NCBI GenBank assembly: GCA_032821775.1
Contig: JAVLRN010000013.1
Location: 310,001 to 374,000, forward strand
DNA from: Sanguinoderma infundibulare
Lineage: Eukaryota; Basidiomycota; Agaricomycetes; Polyporales; Polyporaceae
Reading direction: 5' to 3'
DNA length: 64,000 bases
A program made the position numbers and the translations under genes. Below are positions 11,501 through 21,332 of this stretch, one piece after another. A model generated the notes under the pieces. That model made no database searches. It saw only the letters and a list, made by a program, of their open reading frames with translations, and was not told the origin of the DNA. Position 1 is the stretch's first letter; each line of letters starts with the position of its first letter.

Positions 11501-13079
11501 GGAATCTTCGAGATGTTTGGGTGCGATTGCGGGTTGGGCGAATCTTCCACTTCATCGGGATCGTCTCCGACGAGGAACGCGTCAGTCCGCAGCTGTATGT
11601 GCGTTTAGTCTAAGAATCTGGCGGAAATGAATAGCAAGCTTTGGGTACCTTCTCCAGCAGGCTCTCAACTTTGGAGAGGCGGTCTTCGAGCGCCTGGACA
11701 TATCTGTCGTGGTCGTCCAAGTCAATTATCTTCGCCTTCGAAAGGAATGATGTCATGCCCGAGTATAGTGCGTCCATCCTTCGAGGAGTCTCGTCACAAG
11801 TTGCATTGAGACTTCACCTCGCAAGGGAAAGAGGGCAGCAAAACTGAAGGCCAATACACCCGAATAATTAAGGGAGGACCTCAAGTACGTGCTCCAAAGC
11901 GAGAAGGAGAAGGAGACAGAACCACGAGGAGACTCTCTTAACGTCTAGTGTGTTTCGCATGGAAGGGTGGGGCACTTCCCGTCATCCCGGTCCGAGTGCC
12001 ACGAAATGTGTCGCACTGAAGGATCCTGTTCCGCGCGATCAAAGCTCATGAACACGCCTTCACCCACTGGCAGCTGGTCCTGAAATCGGCGTACGTGTGA
12101 CGCGCAATGGCAGAGAATAAGTAGGGCTATGCGCGCACGCATACTTGCATTCATGACTACTTGTCAGTGACAAGTACCCAATATCTACGTGTCGCGCTCA
12201 ACATGCCAGCGTGAATTGGCGGATCGCGGTCCTCAACGCGCGTTGGTGCCTAGTTGAAAGACAGAGCGCGATCCCTGACGGACCGTGCGAAGACAGAAAG
12301 TCCGCGCCCCGTCTTCACGACTCGCGTCAAGGACAACTCTTTAGTCGCGCCGCGCGTCCAGGACCAACTCCGGTTATCCTCGTTCATCCAAGCTGGCACG
12401 CTCTACGGGTTCAACGCGACACAGAGGTCTTACTTGCTGACCTGTGCCAAGGCAGGAAACTCGCGTAGAATGTGTCTCGCGGCCGCATGTCACCGCTGGC
12501 ACTGTTCAGGCCTCGGGGGCCCTGAGGACACGCAAAGGGAACGCTCCCCGTGGCTATACGAAACTCAGAGTCACCAGACTGTAAGGGAGGGTCTACGCCG
12601 TTCTATCTCCATACACCACGCACATGAGACCTCCATTAAGGGCTGGTGACGAGATTACCCGTCGAGGTATGCACCCCTGGACGTTCGGTTGCATTTAGGA
12701 GGTAATGCTTACTTCTTTGTAGATCGGTTCATCTGGTGCGGGTCAGAGAGGCATAGGTAGCACATAAGATCTGCGGCGGACGTACCTTTGGGGTGTCGTA
12801 CTGGCAGTCAATGCCGTTGGCAATGCACCTCGAGCATCGCCTATCGGACCTATCGGCCGCGTCACCTGGACACCGGCAGGAAGTGGGCTGACATTACAAC
12901 AGGCTGAAAACGCGGTAAGTCGAACTCACAACCAACTGTATGCGGGTTTGAGTAATCTTCGGGATACTGAGTCAATGGCTGTGAATCAGCGCACCTTTCC
13001 TCCTCCGGCAAAACTCGCAAGCCCTGGAATGTTTCTGCCTCTTGTGATGAGTGAGATATTCGAGTTCATCGGCAGACAT
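8527..13079 (-). CDS. Zn2Cys6 fungal-specific transcription factor (copy 2)
   Basis: Inverted paralogue of the gene at 285-4757 with the same exon plan. The start at 13079 reads MSADELEYLTHHKRQ, followed by CEFCRRRK, then CSRC and CQY in exon 2 (about 12800-12880). The coiled-coil exon lies near 11650-11740 (YVQALEDRLSKVESLLEK). The middle domain runs about 11190 down to 9690, with PTFERDV and WCGAKDT. The C-terminal region runs about 9522-8677. The final exon encodes WDQWDAFVQEHG and ends in TAG at 8527-8529. In one reading of the exon-2 acceptor region a Cys (RCPGDAADR) is available that is Tyr in copy 1, so the two zinc clusters may not be equivalent. All exons appear open; both copies may be functional. 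Confidence 0.83.
11787..12656. mobile_element. Non-autonomous TIR element in regulator copy 2
   Basis: Counterpart of the element at 705-1485, at the same intron position. Ends are AGTCTCGTCAC (11787-11797) and GTGACGAGATT (12646-12656); the second end carries one substitution. The interior is alignable to copy 1 in blocks (for example the CGAGTTTCCTGCC region), lacks the poly-C run and is about 90 bp longer. Confidence 0.6.
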
Positions 13080-13150
13080 TTGGTGATACCGAGGATTTGG
13101 AGCTGGTCGTCGAGTAAACCTCAGCCTGGCTGTGGGTGTAAGTCCGCGAT

Positions 13151-14877
13151 GTCCAGTTCAAGTCAGTCCCGACAACGCATCCGGCCGGCGGCGGGATCTG
13201 CCGAACTCCGATTTCGGGCCCCGCTCGCCCGCCGCTCAGGACCCGCCAAAAATATTCAAGCGCTTCTGGAAGAGACGACGACTTCAGGTTGAAACGCTGT
13301 ATTGCCTGTATCTACTTTAATCCCTAAGGCGTATCTAGTAGAATTTCCCACCCGAAGGCGGTCAGGCGCGTTTGGTGACGCAGAGAGACGACGACTTCAA
13401 AGACGCCAAGTTGCTCTCCTGCAGCCGGCGCGCGCGTCGGCGAGATCCGCATTCGCGCGGCTGGCCCCGGCGGCCCCCAAGCCCTCCCTCCCCCTGTCCT
13501 ACGCGGCGGCCGCCAGAAAGAAGGGCGGCGTCACGATCCGACTATCCTTATAGGTTCCCCCTTCCGGGTTTCAAGATCGCCGAACCACAAACTAGGTGGC
13601 GAGCACCCAGGTAACACACCCGCGAAGAAGCGGAAGTCGGCGGGGCGGTGGGGCGTCGCAGGATCAGGCGGCCACAGATCGCGCCGTCTGGGACCTCGGT
13701 GAGGGGACCTGTTTCGTTTTTGCCTGATATGCTCGACGATGGACATGACTCGGTTTTCGTTTGGGTTTTGACTTGTGCGGCTACATAGCCACGGAGGGGG
13801 GCTGATGCCGGCGGGCGGGCGGTGAGCACTGTGGGCGGATCCGCTCGCTGTCTTCGGATGCGGACCAGCCCCGCGATTGCTGCTGCGTGCGGGGCGCGGG
13901 TACAACTGAATGTTGGATACCGGTTTTAGCTTAGCTGCATTTTACGTCCTGTGTCTCGGGCAAGTAGTTACTGTGCACCATTGTATCTACGTATGTACCT
14001 TCGCTATCAGAACCTGTCTTAAAAAAAAAAAAGAAAAAAAAAAGCTCTCCTGCAGCTCCTTTCCGTCTGCCCGAAGCCAACACGTACTCTCCCTTGGGGC
14101 TACTTCTCGAGAAATGTCTGGAATCGTAGCGTGGGTTTAAGCTTTCTTAATAACTTCATTGCCTCCATTTCCTTGCATCGCGAACAACCCCTGACAATAA
14201 AAAGAGGCAAGCCAGGTCTTGGAAGGCACTCAGATTCAATACAGTAAGCTCCACTCCTAACGAGGCGGAGAATCGCTCATGACCGTGTTACAGCTAACTC
14301 TCTTCGCCGCAGGCCTGGTTCTGCTCTTTACTCTATAGGGCGGAAAACGCTCTGGCCTGTCCAACGAAGCCCATGGGAGACGTGCACAAGTGCATGCAAA
14401 GGTTGGGACATTTGGAGAAACAGTACGTTCTCCCATGTATATCGCCCGTCGTCAAGCTCAAGGGTAATGAGATTGAACAGTACATTTTCCGCACGGAAGG
14501 TGTGGTACGTATTGTATTGCCGATTGCAATCTCCCATGTGCCAGGGACATACTCACTCGGCTCATCTCGATAGGAGAGTTCCCTCCTCCCAGACAATCGC
14601 ATGTTAGCGATGCGCAAGACCCGATACTGGCACCCCCATTTGCTCGAGACACTAGTCCAGCTGGATCATGTCCCATAACGCGCTCGCACTTCCTCAGTGG
14701 GCGTAATCCACCCGACGGGGGCGGTGCATAAGCGCCCCGCCCGTCCCATATCGATTGTTTCAAGTCTCCCCGCCGTCTGCAGCCGAATAAGTCGGACATT
14801 GAATGGGATTCCCGATATGGGACGGGCGGGGCGCTTACGCCCAGGAACCGGTGGCACACCCGTCGCGCTTCTACGCG
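13151..14877. other. Gene-poor stretch
   Basis: No open frame here has a recognisable domain or plausible splice structure. It holds an A-rich run (about 14022-14043) and a perfect inverted repeat at 14729-14837, listed separately. Confidence 0.5.
14729..14837. repeat. Perfect 25-bp inverted repeat with 59-bp loop
   Basis: Positions 14729-14753 and 14813-14837 are exact reverse complements (core GCGCCCCGCCCGTCCCAT). It could be a small MITE, or a hairpin left by a deletion. No clear target duplication is seen. Confidence 0.8.
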
Positions 14878-15178
14878 AACCAACATACAGATGCCCCTCC
14901 TCCGACTTCCTCCGAGTCGCACTTCTCGCGTTCTGCGGACGGGTGTGAGGCCATGAACGGCGACTTCCCCATGGACCTGTCCTTTCAGCTACCAATCCAC
15001 ACGGAAGACCTGGGACGGGTCCCATTCCATCATGGCTTCAGTTCGCCGTTCCCATCTGGTCCGGGGCAAGAACAGTTACATTTCCCGCCCAGACGTACTA
15101 TCTGGACCCCCATCGAAACGAAGACCTTTCTTCCGCAACCATCCCGCGCCCCAACCGGGCGACGGGAGCGGCAACGGG
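14878..15178 (+). pseudogene. 3' fragment of a fungal regulator gene (copy 1 of 3)
   Basis: The segment reads SHFSRSADGCEAMNGDFPMD, then LSFQLPIHTEDLGRV and FHHGFSSPFPSGPG. It is nearly identical to segments at 25759-26430 (minus) and 45440-46115 (plus). Those longer copies end with a tail resembling the C-terminus of Zn2Cys6 regulators. Here homology stops near 15178, so no stop codon or DNA-binding domain remains. It is a dispersed gene fragment outside the large inverted repeat. Confidence 0.65.
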
Positions 15179-15781
15179 GTCGTCATCAGGCAGGCTTCAC
15201 CGTAAAGCGCCCAAGGAGACGCAGTGGATTTTTAGGAGCACAGCCACAGCGCAACGGTCGTTGGCAATTTAATTTACTATCTCCCCTTTCCCGGATGAGG
15301 GTTTCCCGGATCATGTGGTCGTCACACGGACCCTGGGCGTGGATCCTTGTAAGTTAAGCAACATAACCTGGTACACTTTACCAAAGCGCCTACAACAACA
15401 CAGCCGAGGTAGCCACTCACCTGCCTGTACATCTGGATTATGCGCTGAATATCGTACACTTGCCAACGGGCACTCGCAGTCCCATACACAGTCAATTCTG
15501 AGACCCGGAGTGCGGCTTCCTTTACTTAGCCATATTCAGCCCTATCGGACCCGCTTCGATGCACGATCTTCGCATCTGGCACCCCAATTGATGCCGAAGC
15601 GGCGCATGTATCACGCTGTGTCCTGTACTGTCAAAGCTTTGCCGCAGTTGCACAGCCTACCGCCGCCACGTCACACTCGCAGCTCAAAGTCCAAAGTGTC
15701 CAGGAACCGCGTCTGTCTACGTATCCCACTGCTCTCCCGCGATTTCCGGGTCATCGTTTGGTGGAAACCATTCAGAACTTC

Positions 15782-17060
15782 ATGATTGAAGGCAAGTCCC
15801 GTGTTATTGCAATTGTCTTCCACTGATATTATTGACAACGGATTGCATCACACAGAGTCAACAGAGGTCTCTCCTTCCACCCAGGGAAACACCTCTGCAC
15901 CCACTCTGAACAGCGATGTGTTGCTCATCATTTTCCAACACTTGAATACCAACAAGGACCTTCGTCGCGCCGCTCTCGTCTGCCGCGCCTGGACCATCTC
16001 CGCCCAGACATTTCTCTTCCGGTATGTCTGTTTCACCGGATGGAGCACAAATAAAATCCTCGACCCGGATCCCCACCGTTCCGACAAACGCTTTGTGCGC
16101 ACCATGCGGTCGTGTCCCCATCTCCGCCATCTCGTTAGGTATCTCTCTGTCCAGATCGGTAGCGACGACAACACAGAGGCTGCGCTCGACTGGCTGCGCC
16201 GATTACCAGAATTCGGACTGAGCAGGTTCCGGTACCTGTGGGAGACAGAGGCCACTTTCGACCGTGCCGTCCTCGCCGAGCCCGCCGTCTACTCCATCAC
16301 GCACTTGATCGCGCACGGTCCGCAGAACGCCGCAATCCTCAAGGCGTGCCTTTCGCTCCCTCGCCTCGAGACGCTCGAAATATCTCTTGACGAATGCGAC
16401 GAGACGTCGGACTGGGAGGTCGACGCAGCGCTGGCTCCCAATCTCCGTCACCTCACGCTCCGCATCTACGTTTTCGCGTGCCCTGTTGCCCTGTCGCTGT
16501 TCATCGCGTTTTCCCGCCAGCTCGTGTCGTTTCACCTGCACGCGCTCTTCCACATCCTCCTCCCCCATCGCGAGTGGGAGGCCGCGATCACGGCCCAAGG
16601 CACCCGGCTGAAACGCCTTATCCTGAGCGGCGCAGCCTCGTGGAACCCGCGCGGCGTGCCCTTCCTGGACGGGTTCGCCGGCAAGGCGGGTGCGCTCGAG
16701 CACGTCCGCTGCATGGGGGCCACCTTCACGAGCGCCTTCTTCCGTCATCTGCCGCCGCGACTGAAGGTACTGGAGGTCTATTGCGATGAAGAGCACCAGT
16801 CTTCACTCCAGCCAATCCTTGAATTCCTGTACGGGCTGGAGGCGGGCAAGTATAGGAGCGAGGTGCGGACCATCCGGTTCTTCACGCCGCCGAACTCCTT
16901 TGGATGGTATCTTTCCTGGTGGGACGCTCAGATCGAAGGGGTGTGCGAGGCGATCGGGATCCGCTACGAGCGAGTGACGGAGGAGTTGTACGGCCCGGCG
17001 CGGTTCATGTCCGCGGAGGCGGTCGTTCGAACGTGTAAGGACGCCGGTTCGCACTTGTAG
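15782..17060 (+). CDS. F-box protein
   Basis: Probable substrate-recognition subunit of an SCF ubiquitin ligase. The F-box lies near the N-terminus (LNSDVLLIIFQHLNTNKDLR, ALVCRAW). A leucine-rich region of about 300 residues follows (LPRLETLEISLDE, LAPNLRHLTLRIY, LPPRLKVLEVY), as in basidiomycete F-box/LRR-like proteins. No ATG lies upstream in the long frame. A model with a short first exon (ATG at 15782, ending 15791) and a 64-nt intron with a GC-AG boundary (15792-15855) gives MIEESTEV in frame. An alternative is that the start lies in a further upstream exon. The main exon is uninterrupted and ends in CKDAGSHL at TAG. Confidence 0.8.
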
Positions 17061-18620
17061 TCTATTCACTGACGAAAGTGGCGGTTGTGTAGGTTTCGAT
17101 TTCAAGACAAACGGGCATGGCGTTGCGCATATTGACGCACTATGGCCCCCGCTATCCGCAGGAGAAAGACGACAGCTATCACTTCCACCTCCTCCCCCAA
17201 TCCCAGTCCCAGCCTAAGCATGTAATCCACAAATACCGCCACCGTCACGATAATTAGCGCCGCTGCCGCTTCTTCCTCCAGAATGATTTCTGCGTTTCCC
17301 ACTTTCTCAGCATTCTACTCTGTCTTCGTCTAGCCTACTCAACAAAGCTTGTTATCGACCAAAACAAGAGTCTCTGTATGCACAGACGGACGAGTGCGAG
17401 AGTCCTGCCAGCACAGCGCTGCATCTGGTAGTATATCCGGACTCGCACACAAGGCTATTGCAGCCGTCGGGGGGGGGGGTGATATAAGCATAGTCCGTGA
17501 GAAAACCAGAAGGTACCACTCCTCCGGTGAACATTCACCTTCAATCATCCAGATATACGGGCGAAGTCATCCCGCGCGCCGCGAACCGTGTACCAAACCA
17601 GGCGAGAGTATTGGTCCACATGGTGCCTGCAGCGGAGGAGATCATATATGGCGATCGACGAGAACACGCCCCGACAGGGGATGTTCCTGGACACACAGCT
17701 GTCCACAGCGCCACAGCTTTCTTGTGCGAGGCAAACGAGGCTCCTTATTCCCGATACCGTCAGGTAGAGGGTCTTTGGGACGTATCTACTCGGATCTCGA
17801 CTTTATAACAAGTACATCACGGGACTTCAATCCCTTTTCCACGCCACGCTGCCCTGTTAGTGGGGCGGGACTCCATCCCCTTCCCACGCCACACCACGCT
17901 GTTCGTGTGGCCGTCGGCTCGTCTTGCGTCACGGTACTTCATCCCTTTTTCACGCCACACTCCCCTGTTGTGCGGCCGTGTGCTGGTCCTGCTTTCGTCG
18001 CTTTCGCATTATGTTGGTCCTTGCAGGCTCTTGACATGGCTTTCCTGCGATTTCGAGCGCTTTTGCTTCGCGCTATCAACTGCCGACGGCTTTCGATCAG
18101 CGCTTAGATCAGCCGGACCGACGCCGATACGAAGATCAATCCAATTGCCCAGCGCGCTCGATTTGGTGAGCCCGGGTTATGTAGAGCGGGGGGTATGTGC
18201 AGCTGTGGACTTGATACAGATGATGGCTGTAGGTTGAATAGGGGAGGGCAAGGATGACCAGGTGAGTTAATGGAGGAAGACTGCCAAGTGCCACCAGCCG
18301 CGACCTCGGCGCTTCTTCAAATCCTGGTCCACAGCCAGCCGTCCAGACTGCTCCTTGCTCGCTCTTCTCATCCACCTTGACGACTTTCACGACCACGCCC
18401 GGACTTAGATGATGCTTGCGACTCCATTCTTGGTCCATACCCGCGCTCGCACGATCTCCAACATCCCATGTCCAGGCACAGCTATGCGAGCTCATGAAGT
18501 CTGTCCTCTTATATCTCTCTCGATCGAATTCTGTGCTCATACATTGGCTTTCGAGGCTTAGTGTTTTGGGTAGCGTGAGTGCCTGATGTCGCCGCCGAAG
18601 AGAAGCATCCAGCACTGATC
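17061..18620. other. Intergenic stretch with a G run and short repeats
   Basis: No supported gene. There is an 11-G run near 17469-17479. A degenerate tandem repeat of about 65 bp occurs three times between about 17820 and 18000, each unit containing GACTTCATCCCTTTTCCACGC-like and GCTGTTNGTG(T)GGC-like parts. Long open frames here have repeat-driven composition. Confidence 0.5.
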
Positions 18621-18651
18621 TGAGACCCGCGCTCAGCCTATTGAGCTACCA
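18621..18651 (-). other. tRNA-Met-like 5'-half fragment at the repeat boundary
   Basis: Read on the minus strand the segment gives TGGTAGCTCAATAGGCTGAG then CGCGGGTCTCA. This resembles the D arm and anticodon 5' side of eukaryotic elongator tRNA-Met. The anticodon loop diverges and no T arm follows, so it is not a working tRNA. It sits exactly where the left arm of the large inverted repeat begins. Confidence 0.35.
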
Positions 18652-18654
18652 GAT

Positions 18655-19801
18655 GCATTGATCGCCGCGCTCGCCACGAACTTTGGACGGCTGCTGAGAG
18701 GTGCGTCGATGGGTTGGTTCGGCGCCGCGGAGAAGGTTGATGTTGATGGTGGTATCGGTGTCCAGGGCACAATTGCGTGTGGCACCAGCAGCTTCCGAGC
18801 CGGGTCACGGCTGGGAACTTTAATGCGGCCGAGTTGACGTCGATCGTCCAGAACCACTGCAGCACCGTCGTGGGACACTACAAAGGGAAAGTGTAAGTTG
18901 CGTCGCATTTTTAAACGATCGGATATTCGCTAACCGAGCTCTAGTTGTACGTCGTCCTCGAGTCCTTGCCTTGCAGGATACTGACCATCCGACCACAGAC
19001 AGCTGGGATGTCGTGAATGGTGGGGATCGATGCGAGACTAGCCGTATTCGCGAAGAGTTGCTTACGGCTTCGGCTTCGGCGCAGAGCCGCTCAACGACGA
19101 CGGTACCTTCCGCCAGGACGTCTTCTTCGACACTCTCGGAGAGAGCTACATCGCGACCGCCCTCCGCGCAGCGAAGGTCGCAGATCCTAACGCCAAGGTC
19201 TACATCAACGACTTCAACATCGAAGGCACAGGTACGGCGGTGCTTACCTCCTAGTAGCCTTGGCTAATACATCGCAGGCGCTAAGGCGACCGCCTTGAAG
19301 AACCTGATCACATCTCTGAAGTCGCAGGGAGTGCCCATCGACGGCGTCGGCCTCCAGTCGCACTTCATCGTCGGAGAGGTCCCCACGACGCTCGTACAGA
19401 ACATGCAGGAGTTCGTCGCCCTCGGAATCGAGGTCGCGATCACCGAGCTCGACATACGGATGACGCTCCCTGAGACCGCCGCGCTCCTCGAGCAGCAGAA
19501 GGCCGACTACCAGACGGTCATCTCCGCGTGCCAGGCGGTATCGAAGTGTGTCGGGATCACCATCTGGGACTTCACGGATAAGGTTTGTTTGCCTGCGCTC
19601 GCGACGTGGTGGTGAATGATCCTGAGGCTGACGGGGGCGTTCAGTTTTCGTTTGTTCTCAGCACCTTCCCAGGTCAGGGCGTGGCATGTCCTTGGGATCA
19701 GGTCAGTGAGCTTCCAATGCTGCCGAGCGGCGCTGTACTGACCTCACGTACAGAATCTCGTTAGGAAGCCGGCGTTCGATGGGATCGTGGCAGGTTTCTG
19801 A
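18655..19801 (+). CDS. GH10 endo-beta-1,4-xylanase, 5'-truncated copy
   Basis: Family GH10 xylanases cut the xylan backbone; in the family the enzyme is secreted. The copy starts inside the barrel at [12 protein letters not shown], because the left arm begins here, so it lacks the signal peptide and first strands. Spliced exons give [13 protein letters not shown], then SWDVVNEP, where the acid/base Glu is completed across an intron (18995-19085 region). They continue through [35 protein letters not shown] with the nucleophile Glu, and end [20 protein letters not shown] at TGA 19799-19801. Catalytic parts are thus open, but without a start and signal it is probably not expressed as an enzyme. 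Confidence 0.8.
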
Positions 19802-20232
19802 GTTCAGTACCAGTGGCCATAGCCGCCATACCAGGGACGACGGGCACCTATAAGATACGCCAGTCGGCATGACTACGAATATAGCTGTCCCAGAAGGACA
19901 AAAGAACTACTAAACGTGCATGTACGTGCGTTCGCGACGTGAGCACTGAACAGTAATCAAGTCGATGAAGGCTGTCCAAGAGCATCACGCTGGAGATTGG
20001 CTGAGACGCTCGCATGTGCGCAGAACAATTGCGGACCGTTGGAGTAGACTAGCGTGTGGATTGACGTCCAGATACGAGATACAGTGAACAAGAACGGTAG
20101 TACAATGAAAACAAACGACAGCGATGGCGGAATATGCATAAAGTAAAGACACATGGCGCGACGACGAGGCTCCTAGTACTGGTGATCATCGTCAGTATAG
20201 GATCGGAAAGCGCTACCAATCTATCCACGCAC

Positions 20233-20898
20233 CATCTGACGATCATCAAGATACCACTGAAACTGATATCTCGGTGGGTACTCCATGTCTTCGAAAATGT
20301 CGCAGGCTCGTTCCCACATTTCGACGGTGATATGACGAAGGTCGTGGCTCGAGAACAGGGTGAGAAGTGACGAGCATCCCCACACCCCCACGAGATCCAA
20401 CTGGAAACCCGTCTGGTTCTTGAACCAGATGTCGAAGTTTGCATACGTCGGGCCCGGGTTCACCTCCCCAGCTTTGCAGCCAAAGCAATCGCCGTCACTT
20501 CTAGAGTGGAGGGCAATCCCGATGCGCTCGCAATATCTGAAGATATATTGGGGGTGGAAAGGGAGGCCGTACCAGCAGAGAGGAAGTTTGCGGGGGTCGT
20601 CGACATCGACGATAGAGGGGTTGAGGAAGGTAGGAAGAGAGCGTCGTGGAAGCACCTTCCGTACGACGTCCTCCTGCACCATGTCATCAGTTTGGGTTCA
20701 CTGTAACCATAGATATAATCGAGAACGCACTCCCCACACAAACTTGCGCAGCGGCTCCTTGCAGGGTTCTTCCGTCTCATCGTCCGATTCCCGCTCGTCA
20801 TCACTCGAATCGTCGCCTAAAGACGGATTGGCATCGACGGTGGGGGTCGACAGGGGAGAGAGAACGGGAGTCAATGGTGCAGGAGCAGTGGCAGCCAT
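20233..20898 (-). CDS. Small acidic protein with CWYGLP motif and possible TM tail (copy B)
   Basis: Unknown family, present six times in this window in whole or part. Exon 1 (20898-20731) starts MAATAPAPLTP, is Ser/Asp-rich and ends CKEPLRKFVWG. Exon 2 (20673-20233) is a compact domain with RKVLPRRSLPTFLNP, DDPRKLPLCWYGLPFHPQYI, WFKNQTG, LDLVGVWGCSSLLTLF and MWERACDIFEDMEYP. A third exon has two options. An acceptor just before TACTAG gives a stop at once. An acceptor after TACTAG extends the frame to 19957 and adds a hydrophobic segment (SLSFVFIVLPFLFTVS) conserved among copies, which I favour. The gene lies tail-to-tail with GH10 and head-to-head with the large gene at 21333. Confidence 0.7.
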
Positions 20899-21332
20899 CG
20901 TGGTCGTGGTTGTGATCGAATGTTGGAGGGAGACGCTGGGGCGCGCAAGACGGTTAAGAAGCCTTCACATTCGCACCATCACATGATAGACAGATAAGCG
21001 CTCAGAACAAAGGAACCACCACGGGCAATCGATCTTGGCTCGACCTCATCCACACGGCCGTCCAGCCGTCCCTGAGGGACAATAGGATCAGCGGAAACGG
21101 CGTGGGAAGCTCTCTGAAATGATAAGGACATCTCATCGGGTCAATCTCGAATTTGCCCTTGAACTTCATCAACCACACCTCATCCCCCAGTGCCCCGCCG
21201 CGTCCTCAGCTACTCTCCCCATCCGATAACCTACGCGTTCAGTGGTGAGTTCTCTATATATGGATATGTACCTACATGAACTCACACGGCACATGGCAAG
21301 TGTTCGCTCAGTCACCAACTCGAATCCGAGTC

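Larger units (their letters stand above)
8370..13150 (-). repeat. Right arm of the regulator inverted repeat
   Basis: Reverse-oriented counterpart of 160-4930. The two regulators converge on the 4940-8370 spacer. Similarity covers exons, most introns, the intronic TIR element and both flanks. Confidence 0.85.

Noticed and set aside
13302..13614. GC-rich open frames near 13.4 kb as a possible gene
   Set aside because: No recognisable motif, no consistent intron signals and overlapping frames on both strands.
17349..18107. A 252-codon open frame on the plus strand
   Set aside because: Composition follows the degenerate 65-bp repeat and G run; no domain, no splice support and the frame changes character along its length.
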